A DNA stretch of 24,973 nt from Euprymna scolopes (GCA_024364805.1 CM044499.1:56472604-56497576), one strand, 5' to 3'. Shown: positions 1 to 10,574, counted from the first letter of the stretch. A program made the numbers and translations. The notes: generated from the sequence alone by a model not told the origin.

Positions 1-134
1 TATATACATACATATATGTGTGATCGTTTATGTATATTCTGTATTATTTTTATTATTATGTAAAGTTTACGCATAAATTTATACTTTCGTATATTAATTT
101 TATGTGAGTAAATTAGGTAGTTATATATATATAC

Positions 135-242
<108 letters not shown>

Positions 243-302
243 CGTCGGTGGGGGCAGCGGTTGAAACTTATGAATATATATATATATACATATATTTAGA
301 GT

Positions 303-334
<32 letters not shown>

Positions 335-335
335 A
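303..335. repeat. (GA)n microsatellite
   Basis: Near-pure GA repeat with one AAA interruption, just after the short TA run at 275-297. Confidence 0.9.
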
Positions 336-651
336 GTTATCTGTTCATCACCGTTTAACTATTATTGCCAGAGTTCCTCTGGATGAATGAAATTAAGAAA
401 ACAGAACACCAGGTCCAGTATATATAAGAAAAATATGTTTATTCAGTTATATTTCACCCTTTATTTATCGCAAACCTTTTTTTATTTATGATGTTCGATA
501 TATATTAAGATGGTGTGAATATCATAAAGCACGATTGCAACTACTCTTTTGATTTTTTCGGATGTATGTAATCATGGCCATATTCTTTAATATTTTCTTC
601 AAATGTTAATGACTTCTCATTCTTTTGATGATTTAGGTCGGAAAATATTAC
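336..651. other. Unassigned AT-rich DNA
   Basis: No coding, RNA or repeat signature could be recognised in this stretch. Confidence 0.5.
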
Positions 652-686
652 AAAACTTGACATTATATATATATATATTATGTCAA

Positions 687-691
<5 letters not shown>
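652..691. repeat. Short perfect hairpin around a TA core
   Basis: The 12-base arm AAAACTTGACAT at 652-663 is answered by its reverse complement at 680-691, with a TA-repeat loop between. A (TA)n tract of about 39 bases follows at 693-731. It could be a tiny fold-back element or a duplication around a microsatellite. Confidence 0.7.

Positions 692-692
<1 letters not shown>

Positions 693-731
<39 letters not shown>
693..731. repeat. (TA)n microsatellite
   Basis: Pure TA repeat directly after the small hairpin. Confidence 0.9.
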
Positions 732-734
<3 letters not shown>

Positions 735-1440
735 CATTCAAAACAAACCTTATTAAAGAGAACAGAAAGCATGTGTATGATCATACCTTTTTAGTTTTGT
801 TTCATTTTTCTTCTCTTTTGTGTAGGAATCGAAATTGCTCCATAAGAAGTCCCTACTCCTAGAACTAAAAAGCATCAAACGGATATTATTAATGACGGGT
901 TCCATAATCATATCGTACAGCAACTAATAACACCCATACTTCAGAACTTGAAAAGCACAACCAAACCATAGTAATAGAATACAGGACCGAATCTCTAACT
1001 ATATTAACGTGTTTTACTGCAATCAAATGCAACCCAACATAAAAACTAGGAAAAAAGCAATAAGTGTCACAAACTGACAACAATAATTAAATTAGACTTA
1101 TTATCTACTAAAAAAAATAAGATAAAAAACCTAATAGTAAAATAACAATAGACCTCCAAAACTTAGAATGTTAGAAAAAAAAACTTACGTCATATATACG
1201 TTTAAATTCCCCGGGAGAATCTACAAATATTACACTATTGATTTAAAAAAAACGCAGTAGTTACGTTAGTTACACAACAACTACACTCTCCTGTAGATTA
1301 GCAATGCATAATATCGACTCTAGCGCAACTTTCCAACATTTTAAAAAACAACCAAACCAAACATAACTGCTTCCTCACCAAAGTCAGACACATTACTTGC
1401 CACTCCAAAACGAATAGATAATACACCACGCAACAATTAA
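735..1440. other. A-rich intergenic DNA, nothing recognised
   Basis: Plus strand is rich in A runs. Short open frames exist but carry no recognisable motif and no start context or splice pattern worth calling. Confidence 0.5.
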
Positions 1441-1444
1441 AAAC

Positions 1445-2332
1445 AAATTATTACATTTTCACTCCAAATTAGGCATCTCAACACTTTGATGTAGGGGGAC
1501 ATAAGTTGCAGGGATACTATGTAGGGAGTTGAGCAGCAAGATGTCGATTCACATTAAACTAAAACTTCTGCATGATGGTAAAGTTGGAGAAGCAGGAACC
1601 CAGAAGGAATTCCAAAATCTAGCAGTTCTGGGAAAGAAACTATTAGAGTAAAAGGCTTTCTTACATCCATGGATCTCTAGTATGTAGTATTTACGCCGAG
1701 GTGGTACAAGGGCTTTACGTTCGTCGGAGCATTCACCATTAAAATACTTGTATAATAGGCAGAGGGATGCAGTATTTCGTCGATGGGACAGGGATTAAAG
1801 CTTAGATGACAGTTCAGGATCTATCAGGCTGTCGACTCTCTTTTGAACTAGTCAAGGAGTGACAGATTAGTAGCAGATGCACTAGATCAAATGTGACAAC
1901 AGTACTCCATATATGGACGAATGATGACCTTGTAGAAGTACAAGGCACTTTCAGGCATAAGTGACTTTCTAGCACGTTAGAGGGAGCCCATATTGCCTTG
2001 GCAATGCTCTTAATGTATCTGTTCTAATTCATGTTCCCAGTGATCCAGCCAAGAAGTTTGACTGAAGTACTTTAAGGTTATGTATCTTTAGCCATAGCTA
2101 TATGTGGTTCAGAAGGTTTCACGTAATTATTAAAAGAAACGAGCTTAGTCTTTGCAGCATTGAACGTTACCTTCCGTTTTTGACCCCATTCCACAACAGA
2201 CTGGAGGACTTCCCCTAGGGTTTCCGGCATTGACTTCGATGTTAGTTTTCCCCTCGTGCATGCTATAGAGCGTAGTGTCGTCAGCAAATATACTCATCTT
2301 ATAGGCTATTTTATCACGGAGATCATTTATGA

Positions 2333-2335
<3 letters not shown>
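1445..2335 (-). mobile_element. LINE family A, 3' part (RT C-terminal region and 3' tail)
   Basis: Fragment of a non-LTR retrotransposon read on the minus strand. Translation near 2290-2330 shows FINDLRDKI followed by IFADDTTLY, the palm-motif region with the catalytic FADD of LINE reverse transcriptases. Then comes a segment with EWGQKRKVTFNAAKTKL (about 2210-2150), typical just downstream of that motif in jockey/CR1-like elements. The frame then breaks repeatedly and the rest is alignable by eye to the second family A copy at 4152-5880. The 5' side is truncated at a (TA)n tract that begins inside the FIND coding stretch. The copy is dead and 5'-truncated. The clade (jockey/CR1-like) is a judgement from motifs, not a search. 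Confidence 0.85.

Positions 2336-2378
<43 letters not shown>
2335..2378. repeat. (TA)n microsatellite at the LINE break point
   Basis: TA repeat that replaces the LINE coding sequence after the codons for FIND. The sequence to its right is not LINE-like. Confidence 0.9.
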
Positions 2379-2379
<1 letters not shown>

Positions 2380-2552
2380 CGTAAATTGAATAAAATCACA
2401 ACCTACATGAATAGAAATTCACTTTTTTGGCGTTAAGCTCTTACAGCTGTTTCGTGAAAGGATGGACAATTACCTCTCGTCCATAGAACTGTAAATCTTC
2501 CATCCAGTCGCTTACAACTATTCCTAACAAGTTTTCAATCCGTTGCGAACAC

Positions 2553-2554
<2 letters not shown>

Positions 2555-2592
<38 letters not shown>
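2555..2592. repeat. (TA)n microsatellite
   Basis: Pure TA repeat of about 38 bases. The interval 2380-2554 contains an unassigned stretch (GCTGTTTCGTGAAAGG at 2447-2462) that has the feel of a dispersed repeat, but I could not name it. Confidence 0.9.
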
Positions 2593-2600
<8 letters not shown>

Positions 2601-2777
2601 TTCTTTGTCCTACGATTTTGGCAACTTAATTAAAAAAATTGAAATGCTCATAATTTTTTCTATCCTTTATAATGAAGTGTAATTAATACAGTGTATCAAC
2701 ATAAGAGATATGTTAAGTGTGTGTACGTTTAGTTGTAATCCTCCCCGAATTTTCTGGAGAAATTGAAAAAAAACTTC

Positions 2778-2824
2778 CAGATATCGAATTTAAGCAAAGT
2801 TGAGCCTGGCTAGTACCAAATGTG
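2778..2824 (+). pseudogene. 5S rRNA-like fragment (internal promoter region)
   Basis: The stretch contains TTTAAGCAAAGTTGAGCCTG and then GCTAGTAC, which line up with the middle of animal 5S rRNA (GAAGTTAAGCAAC... followed by CCTGGTTAGTAC). That part holds box A and the intermediate element of the type 1 Pol III promoter. The downstream box C (GGATGGGTGACC) is not recognisable, so only about 47 bases remain. It shares AAGTTRAGCCTGG and AGTAC with the longer 5S-like copy near 18000. It could be a remnant of a 5S-headed SINE (SINE3 type) or a plain 5S pseudogene scrap. Confidence 0.55.
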
Positions 2825-3472
2825 CTTCCCGCTTATTTCGGCATTGTTTCTAGTCATCCTTAACATTCACTTGCCATAGGTATTTAACAACGCCGACTCA
2901 TGAAAGGTATGGCTGGTAATTGCGCAACTCTTGCTATAAAAATTCCACGCGCAGACACCCTTTCAGTAGGTATCCATAGTCAGTTAAGATATATTGTTAA
3001 ATATATACCGGCAATAATTGACTCTGTGTGTGTATGTGTGTATATATTTTTAAATGTTAACTAGAGTTGTAGTTCGTCTGTGTCATCTTAGTTTGAAACG
3101 ATATCTTATTAAATGTAAAGGCGGAAAAGATTCATCTTAAAAATATTCCTTCTTCTTGTTACGGTGATTGTTTTATTTATGGATGACCATAAAGATTACA
3201 TTAATATGCCAACAATAATAATAGCAATTCAATTTAGTGTGTATTTTTATTGGCTACTGACAACCATACATCAAAAGAAAATTGTCAGCCTTATGATATA
3301 ATGAAATGTGTTTACGGGTGGCAAAGGCTGAAACCTTCAAACCGGTTTGCCTTCTTTAAAGACTAGAATAATCGACTTTACGGGCCCAAATTATGATATC
3401 TATTAAATGTTAAATTGTTTTTAACATTGATAGTAGGTAAAATCAAATGAATTGTTTGGGACTATTATAATA
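2825..3472. other. Unassigned intergenic DNA
   Basis: A short GT run lies at 3025-3040. Nothing else could be recognised with confidence; no coding frame with known motifs. Confidence 0.45.
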
Positions 3473-4151
3473 CTAGCTGGGAGACTCCATGTTGCCTGGG
3501 ATTTACTGACAATCAGTGAATGTTTCACACACATACATTTTTATTGCCATCGAAATCGGTAAAATCTCACATTTTTTAATCAAATCGAGAAATTGCCCGA
3601 TCTAGTTGGAAACCCATCACGACGCACCAGGTGAAAGTTTCACCTATCTACCTGCAGTCACTTGGTCCACAATACATTTTAGTCGACTTTACACTCTAGA
3701 GAGCCTACTGTCTATTTTATAAAATTGTTTTATATATAATGGTTTGAATTAACCTTTAAAATACAAAACCCATTTACCACGCTTCAATTGTGCCTTAAAC
3801 AGAAACCTTAATTTCGATCGGGCCACTATCATATCAAAGAACCTAGTGTTGATTTTATATAACGGGCCTTTTGGCTTTCCTGGTAATAAAACTCCCAAAG
3901 GCACTTGTGATGTTAGGCTGTGTAAGGTGTTAACTATGGTCAAAATCACCTGCTCCATCTTCAGTCGGATTATTTAGATTATCGGTTATCGATACTTATC
4001 GAATTCCGATAAAACCTATCTAAGAACACTGCCAGGCACATAAAGTACCTTCGTATGAAATATCATAAAATCGGCCCAGCTGTTTAAGAGTTCATGGAGA
4101 ACGGACTTGCGAACAAACGCACTCATACAAGTACATACCGAGACAAAGTTC
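3473..4151 (-). mobile_element. Non-autonomous Helitron-like element, minus orientation
   Basis: Read on the minus strand, the 3' end is CCCAGGCAACATGGAGTCTC then CCAGCTAG followed by host T. This is a decayed GC-rich hairpin a few bases before a CTAG terminus, as expected for Helitrons, which end in CTRR and insert between A and T. The first ~260 bases from this end align by eye with the copy at 14159. The 5' side reads AAGGAACTTTGTCTCGG, matching the AACTTTGTC close to the 5' end of the 14159 copy. The extreme 5' TC end is missing because the tail of a LINE begins there. No Rep/helicase coding is seen, so it is non-autonomous. Confidence 0.65.
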
Positions 4152-5880
4152 CTTTTTTTATTCCACTTTCACCCCAAACAAGGCACATTGCCACTGTGAT
4201 GTAGGGGCTATTATCAGCGACATAAGTTGCAAGGTTGCTACGTAGGGAGTTGTGCAGCAAGATGTCTGTTCACATTACATTTGAACTTCTGCATGTCAGT
4301 ACAATATGGAAAGCATAATCCCGTAAGGAAATGTCAAAGTCTAGCAGTTCTGGGGAAAAATCTATTAAAGTAGAAAACTTTCTTACATTTATTGTGTAGG
4401 GATAGGACTTTGCTGTTTTTCGGGTTTGTCGGGAATATTTACGTCAAGGAGGTACGTGGGCGTGTAGTTCGTCGGAGCATCCGCTATTAAAATACTTGTA
4501 GATAAGGCAGAGACATGCAACATTTCGTCGATGGGACAAAAGCTGAAGCCTTAATGACAGTTCAAGACCTATCAGGTTGGTGACTCTCTTTTGAACTATG
4601 TCGAGGAGTGAGAGACTAGTAGCAGATGCACCAGCCGAAATTTGACAATACTGTACATGGGCGAATGATGGCTTTGTTGAGGTACAGGAAACTTTCAGGC
4701 GTAAATATATTTCTAGCACGGTAGAGAAAGCCCAACTTCCTCGCAGCATATTTTGCATAGCTCTCAATATATCAGTTCCAATTTGTTCTCTGTGTGCGTT
4801 AAGCCATGGGTTTGAACTAAGTATATTTAAGTAACGTATCTTTAACCATAGCTATTGTTGGTTGAGAAGGTTTCTTGTAATTATTGAAGAAACAAGCTTA
4901 GTCTTGCCAGCATTGAATGTGACCATCCAATTTTGTCCCCATTCATCCACAGATTGAAGGTTTTCCTTTCGTGTTTCTGCCATTTTCTTTGATATTTGTT
5001 CGTTTTTCTTCTTCTCATTCCTGTTATAGAGCGCGGTGTCATCAGCAAATATCCCTATCTCAGAGACAATTTTATCAGGAAAGTCATTTATGAATATTAG
5101 AAATAACAAAGGTCGAAGGATCGATCTCCGAGGGACACACGCATTTATATCATATTGTTTAGATGTACAACCGTCGAGGACAACCTGGATTCTTCACTTA
5201 TTTAAGAAGGATTTACTTATATTAAGTATTCGCCCAATGATACCATATGATCTGATTTTTCTGAGAAGACCATCGTGCCCAATCCTCTCAAAAGCCTCAG
5301 ATATATCTAAGGTTACCATTCTACCCTCCCTTGCTTTGTCCAGTTATGATATATATGTTCAGATATTACAGTTAGGATATCTGCTGTAAAACTGGCTTGC
5401 CAAAATCCATATTGTTGAAGAAGTTTGGCAGCTGTAAGATGATGGACAAGAGCTCGGTTACTTAATGAACAAATATTTTGGCGAGAAGCGGGAAGAGGCT
5501 ATTGGGGCGATAGTTTAATGGGTCAGTTCTTTCGCCAGAATTCTTGTAAACTAGTTCCACAGAAGCAGTTTTTCAGCAGTCAAGAAAGCAAGATTAGTTT
5601 AGGCATCTGTTGTAAAGCTTGGAGAGGACTTGAGCAACTTCAACCAAGCACTTTTTTTTGATAGCATAGGCGGGATGAGATTGGTTCCACATTGGTTTTT
5701 GAGGTGTCTAGGCTTTTTATGATATCATACACCTTAGAAGGGGCGATTTTCAGATCTTCTAGTCTGACGTCTGTCCGCAAAGGAAAGTCAGTGAAGGAGT
5801 GGTTTGCTGGGTTCAATGTGGAGTTTAAAGCAAACCGACTGGCAAGCATGTTAGCCTTTGCCGTTCAAACAACCTTATAA
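4152..5880 (-). mobile_element. LINE family A, 5'-truncated copy with reverse-transcriptase remains
   Basis: Longest non-LTR retrotransposon relic in the window, about 1.7 kb, minus strand. In order: a pre-RT linker around 5850-5650 (FPLRTDVRLEDLKIAPSKV, IIKSLDTSK); RT motif A as LDISEAFERI at about 5331-5302; LLRKIRSYGI and VVLDG around 5280-5165; LFLIFINDF then IFADDTALY around 5105-5030, carrying the catalytic Asp pair; QNWMVTFNAGKTKLVSS at about 4930-4885; and a C-terminal block SLSLLDIVQKRVTNLIG then HRRNVACLCLIYKYF, ending DELHAHVPP near 4447. A 3' tail of about 290 bases follows to 4152. Endonuclease and ORF1 are absent. Several frame changes and stops interrupt the reading, so it is inactive. 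The motif set fits the jockey/CR1-like group; exact clade not determined. Confidence 0.9.
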
Positions 5881-5889
5881 TTGTTGGAT

Positions 5890-6307
5890 AGTAGGGGAAT
5901 TGTCGATTGCCTATTATTTACTACACTTTTGTAGATTTAATAGTAGTATATAAGAGATATAATTGCAGATTTTCAAACGCAGTTGAGAACTTTTACTCAT
6001 TTATTTAATTATTTTTATTATCATTGTTTTTAAAACATGATGTTAGTAAGAACCTAATGATGTCGTAACAAAGCTAATAATTATTTTGTTAAGGTGAGGT
6101 ATTAATCTCTGTTCATGATAAAGTACCAATAGTTAAGTTATTAGTGTATCAGACTAAAGGTCTTAAGGTTCCGATTCGATTTCCGGTCATTTCATACGCT
6201 CTTGTTGGAAATTTATCAATTAATTTAAACACAATATTTTCTATTCTTAAAAGTACAACGGATTCCGCAATGTTTAAAAATTATGACTAACGTGCGTAAA
6301 GGCAATG
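5890..6307. other. Intergenic DNA with a possible tRNA-like SINE piece
   Basis: Around 6150-6197 the plus strand reads GACTAAAGGTCTTAAGGTTC then GATTCGATTTCCGG, resembling the anticodon-arm to box B part of a tRNA. A clear box A was not found, so a SINE head is only a possibility. The rest is AT-rich with no recognisable feature. Confidence 0.35.
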
Positions 6308-6977
6308 TCCCTATATATATAAAATGAACTCATTTTGCCCTTTGATTGTGACCTTAAGAGGATTAAAAATCAAGACATTTAATGAAAATGTAATATGCGC
6401 AAACTACAGCACAATATCTGAGGTGTGTTATAGGCCTATTACCTCTCACTTCCTCGACAATCGTAGATTCCTATTTTTTCTGCTGAGAGTTCACTGCCAA
6501 AATCGGTTAAAATCAATGGAGGTAGTAAAATATTTTCTCTCTAATATATTCCTCCTTCCCGCCACCACTTTACACCGTTGCGGGATCGTTCACAAGAGAC
6601 AGTTACGAAAGAACACCGGTTTGGGTTTTCTTTACTTCGTAGTTGCTTAAAAAAACTGGAATGGACTTAACCGAATCGAGAGGTTATTTATGTCATTTTT
6701 TTCGTTGTTTTTGTTTGTTTTAGTTTTTCAAAACACGTTCATCATTTTTTTCCCTGATTTTTCCTTTTTGTTTTTCCGATTTGTTAAAAAGAAGTTTCGA
6801 TGTTTTGTTTTGGCTTTGATTTCGCCGATTTTGTTGATAAGTTTACCATCGTATTTTATTTTTTTTTTATTTTTTATTGAAACAGAGTTATTACCACGCT
6901 TATTCTTTGCTTTACCCCCTCTCCCTCCTTACATACACACCACCAAATAACCGGGCAACGCCGGGTACCCCCGCTAG
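6308..6977 (+). mobile_element. Non-autonomous Helitron-like element, plus orientation
   Basis: The right end is CCGGGCAACGCCGGG (6951-6965) then TACCCCCGCTAG followed by T at 6978: a GC-rich stem-loop with loop GCAACG and a CTAG terminus 12 bases later, which is the Helitron 3' signature. The left end TCCCTATATATATAAAATG begins with TC, the expected 5' dinucleotide, although the preceding base is G rather than A. At about 670 bp it contains two short open frames without recognisable domains, and no replication initiator or helicase, so it would depend on an element elsewhere. The interior differs from the copies at 3473 and 14159. Confidence 0.65.
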
Positions 6978-6978
6978 T

Positions 6979-7400
6979 ATTTATATAAAATATGTCAACA
7001 ATCTTGTAGGCTTAGAATACCCAAGTACAATACGTAATTCAAAGCTTACATGTTTTGTACTCATATCTCTTCGGAATCTGAGGAAAGAATTTTGAAAAAA
7101 TAATAACAATTATTGCTAGAATATAGTCATTCAATTTTCGTGTCCATACGATGCAAATAAAGCAATAAATACTTACAGAGTGACTGACAGTCGAACAAAC
7201 ATCTCATAATATGAGTGTATAGATCTAAACTGTATTAATAAACACCGTAACAGTCAAAAATACATCCTATTTAAAACTTATGCTGTACAGAACTATCAAC
7301 CGAATTACAGTTAAAAAAGCGTAATGGCAAGTAAAACGCTTGTGTTATGTATATTAATCGGACTATTATGCTTATCTCGGGTGTTATTAGCAACGTGTCT
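6979..7400. other. Unassigned AT-rich DNA
   Basis: No coding or repeat signature recognised. Confidence 0.45.
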
Positions 7401-7428
7401 TATATATATATATATATATATATATATA
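7401..7428. repeat. (TA)n microsatellite
   Basis: About 28 bases of TA repeat. Confidence 0.9.
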
Positions 7429-7644
7429 GCGTGACAGACAAATGAACATATTATTTATACTTAAGTTGTAAAGACCCTCACACTAAGCATCGGAGCATCT
7501 TATGAGATGCATATATGTGGCTATTAAATCTACGCAGTTAACAACAAACATCCAATGTTAAGCTTCGATTTAATGCTTGAAAATATACCGATTCATTAAT
7601 ATAAAAAATAAAAGTTGACTAATCATCATTCCCGTCGATGCATT

Positions 7645-8320
7645 TATTTTCTTGAAAGTGACTATGTTATAGTCAGCTGGGAAGCAGCCCTGTGGTATTG
7701 TTGTCTACAGATGAGCAGTTGTAGTATAAACACTTTGCTCATAGAATTTCACTTTGGTTTAGGCACATATAGGGAAATTGCGGATAGTTGTTCTAGCTAG
7801 TCGTGTGTTAACCCCGAATGACTTACGAGAAGAATCACAGTGAAGCTCAGTCGAGTACCTGCCATCGAAATAACGATAGAGCGGAGAGAGTTTGCAACGT
7901 GTCTCTTATGAGAAAACGAGAAACAGAGAGGTGAAAAAGACATAACCAGCTTAATTTCGAAATCGGTTTTGTACCCTGTCTAAGCCGGAACCTGTGCTCT
8001 TAGAAGCTCCTCCCTAGATGTAAAAAAGGTATACCATCTTAGGACTTATTCGGCGCTTATACAAATAGTAAAATGAAATATCTACTGGTGAGTTAGAATG
8101 ATCCAACTATTTTTTTTCTGACGACCTTGGCAACGAATTCGATATATGTGTTCCATGTCATATCTGGAGTGAGGGCCAGTCTCAGAAGCTTGTCAAAATA
8201 TGGTGCTTCCCTCTAAAGCACTATGATTAGAATGTCGTAAGGGCTGGTTGCCTTGCTGACATGTAGGTTTTATTTTGGAAACATTCCGGACAGATATATG
8301 GCTGGTGCGCAGAATATTTA
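7645..8320 (-). mobile_element. LINE family B, decayed 3' half of the coding region
   Basis: Minus-strand relic of a second non-LTR retrotransposon family. Reading from right to left, 8180-8110 gives DNA coding for a segment like WPSLQ..HGTHISNSLPRS, which corresponds to WNTYIKSVAKADGK in the plus-strand copy at 18240. At about 8080-8010 the sequence matches the region coding for YLTADAILYLYKNQV in that copy. From 7900 to 7645 it continues through YRYF-type sequence to the block that in other copies precedes the 3' tail. It is heavily shifted and stopped. The 3' tail motif of the family was not found at its left edge. Confidence 0.7.
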
Positions 8321-8566
8321 TCCCCAAAGTTATAAAGTTAGGAGGTACGCAGCCCTGGTCCTAAATGTAAAATTTGATAAAAAGTGTATTTGTAAAACGT
8401 TTTACTGAAGTAAATTCTGAAAATAAACACCTCTTGCCCATTGATAGTGAGTAAAACTGAGATAAATCTTTTCTGAACCATGTTCCTTATTCAATCAAAC
8501 TCTTCGAAACCAATCCTCTGCTAACCAGGCTCAACGTTGCTTAGTGAGCTGCCGTGTGTGAGTGTG

Positions 8567-8725
<159 letters not shown>

Positions 8726-8754
8726 TTTTAGGACGGTTAATAGATTATTAGATA

Positions 8755-9205
8755 TTAGCCCAGGTGCCCGGCGTTGCTCGGATGCTTGGAGGTGTGTGTG
8801 TGTGTTGAGCAAAAAAATGTGGTAGTAGGAAGGCAGGCTTGAACCCGTACTGCAAAGGAGAAAAAGAACGTGAAAAAAAACGTGACGTCTTTGCCGTTGC
8901 GTCCATCGCCAAACCGAAAATTGCGAAGGTTTAAATTAAGGCTTGTCAATTGAAAAGAGGGGATGAATTCCGAAAATATCTGCAGCAAAAGCGACCCCTC
9001 CTTGTAGAAAAGTGTCTAGTTGAGGGTGGAGGAATTAATGGTTTTATCCAATTTTTCGATATTTGTCCTCCGAAGGTCGAGCTTCAAAACGATACTGATA
9101 TCGTAAAAATCGGTCGCCACTTTCGGAAGTTTAGGCAGACATACCTACATACACACATACATACATACATTTAAACAGACAGTTGAGATTTATATTATAT
9201 ATTAT
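8755..9205 (-). mobile_element. Non-autonomous Helitron-like element, minus orientation
   Basis: On the minus strand the 3' end reads CCGAGCAACGCCGGGCACC then TGGGCTAA and host T: a stem-loop with the same GCAACG loop seen at 6955, plus a CTRR-type terminus (CTAA). The opposite end, around 9120-9205, is a (GTAT)n run preceded by CAACTGTCTG and a TA-rich leader, like the 5' end of the plus-strand copy at 9722 (CAATTGTCTG then (GT)n). About 450 bp, with no transposase coding. Its 5' side is part of the large palindrome centred near 9460. Confidence 0.6.
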
Positions 9206-9750
9206 TACGTGAGGATTCATCTCTACTGAACATTTATTTTATTTGAAGCATATAAACGCGAAGAATACATGATTTAAATATATAACCATTAGTTAATAAC
9301 TAAGCAACATATCTGTCTTTTTGTCGGTTCATATCGAAGCAAGAAGCCTTGAACTTGTTGTTCGAGAAAGCGAAACGCCGTGATCCAGAACGCAAAACGA
9401 AACGAGAAATATCTTGTTTGTTTAGTTTATTGTTTTCTGATTGTAAATAAACATATTTTCATGGTTCTTTCTCAAAGTGTGGCTCCAATTTTTATTTTTG
9501 CTTTAAGTTTTAAATTTTGGTTTGTTTCGTTTTCCGTTTCCTATCGCAACGTTTCGCATATTTGATTGACAACGTCAAGGTTTTCCGCTCCGAGACTAAG
9601 CAGCGAAAAACACACTCATGTTTTTTTAGTTTTTACCTAATATTTACATATTTAAATCATGTATTTCTACTGTTTAAATGATTAAAAAAAAATTAACTCA
9701 AAATGACTCCACATATAATAATCTATATATCTATAAAAGTGCAATTGTCT
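9176..9750. repeat. Large imperfect inverted repeat linking two Helitron 5' ends
   Basis: Left arm about 9176-9406 and right arm about 9516-9750, with a spacer near 110 bases. Landmark pairs, left versus reverse complement of right: ATACATGATTTAAATAT in both; CCTTGAACTTGTTG versus CCTTGACGTTGTC; GCGAAACGCCG versus GCGAAACGTTG; GCAAAACGAAAC versus GGAAAACGAAAC. The pairing continues into the TA-rich leaders and the CAA(C/T)TGTCTG of both Helitron-like elements. Arm identity by eye is around 60-70 percent. Transcribed, it would give a long imperfect hairpin. Confidence 0.7.
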
Positions 9751-10440
9751 GTGTGTGTGTGTGTGTGTATGTCTGTGTGTGTACATTTTCCTACCAAATT
9801 ACTCTGTTAATTTTCAGTCTAGAGACTCGAGATTTAACATAAGGGATATTGAGATTTGGGAAAGTCTTTTTAATCGGCTTTCGAGGTCAAAGTTCACCGA
9901 TTTGACCATGGAAAACTTTAGCAAGCTCCTCTGCCAATTTTGAATCTTAGCACTTGAAATTTTAGATGTAGGTTACTTGAACACGGATCAAACTTTTTAA
10001 CTTGATTTGAGCCCGAAACAATAGATGTTAAAAGGGCAAAATTGGGACAAAATTGCAAAAAAAATTGATCTCTGCGGTTTCTACGAAATAACTCAGCCAA
10101 CTCTTGGTCTAACCATTTGATATTTTATATAAATTGTAGATATAAGGCAAGCTTTTTAATCTGGTTTTGGCCGAAATTTTTGCTGTAAAGGGGTCAAACG
10201 TCAAAAGATTTTACCTTTGTGGTATCTAGCAAACTATTCAGCCAATTTTGGTTCTAAACATTTGAGATTTAACATAAAGGGTATTCAGACATGCAGCAAG
10301 CTTTTTAATCAGTTTTTGGGCGAAAATATATTTGCCAAGAGGTTAAAGTTAAAAGAGTTGACCTTGGCAGACTCTACCAAACTCCTCATCAAATCGATCT
10401 CTTTTGACAAATTGAAACCGCAAACCTTCTAATGCTAAAG
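9722..10440 (+). mobile_element. Helitron-like element with internal tandem repeats, 3' end not found
   Basis: A 5' leader A|TCTATATATCTATAAAAGTG, then CAATTGTCTG and a (GT)n run (9750-9782), is followed by a diverged tandem array. This order, a TC-starting leader, a short microsatellite and a central tandem array, recalls the non-autonomous Helitron-like elements known from molluscs and insects. The expected hairpin plus CTRR end was not found near 10440, so the right border is set by the end of the tandem array. Confidence 0.5.
9795..10440. repeat. Tandem array of about five diverged ~150-bp units
   Basis: Unit starts near 9789, 9910, 10079, 10223 and 10371 (last one partial). Each unit runs through a CTA-CAAACT-CTC-GCCAATTTTG type block, an ATTTGAGATTTAACATAAGG type block, GCAAGCTTTTTAATC, a TTTTGGGCGAAA block and a final GGTCAAAGTTAAAAG then TTGACCTTTG. 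Units 3 and 4 are the most alike. Short open frames inside are by-products of the repeat. Confidence 0.8.
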
Positions 10441-10574
10441 ACTCATTGTAGTAATATACGTTGGAATGTAAAGAGAAGGGTTCAAAGTAATTTTACACAA
10501 TGTCTTGAACTATTCTCGCATAATTTGCAGCATTTAAAATAAAATTTATTAAAAAAAAAAGATTCAAACATGAT

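Noticed and set aside
5036-5389. 117-codon plus-strand frame
   Set aside because: Antisense shadow of the family A reverse-transcriptase region, whose minus-strand motifs are clear.
6324-7095. Three overlapping plus-strand frames of 72 to 108 codons
   Set aside because: They lie in or run out of a non-autonomous Helitron-like element, show no domain and have T-run-driven Phe-rich text.
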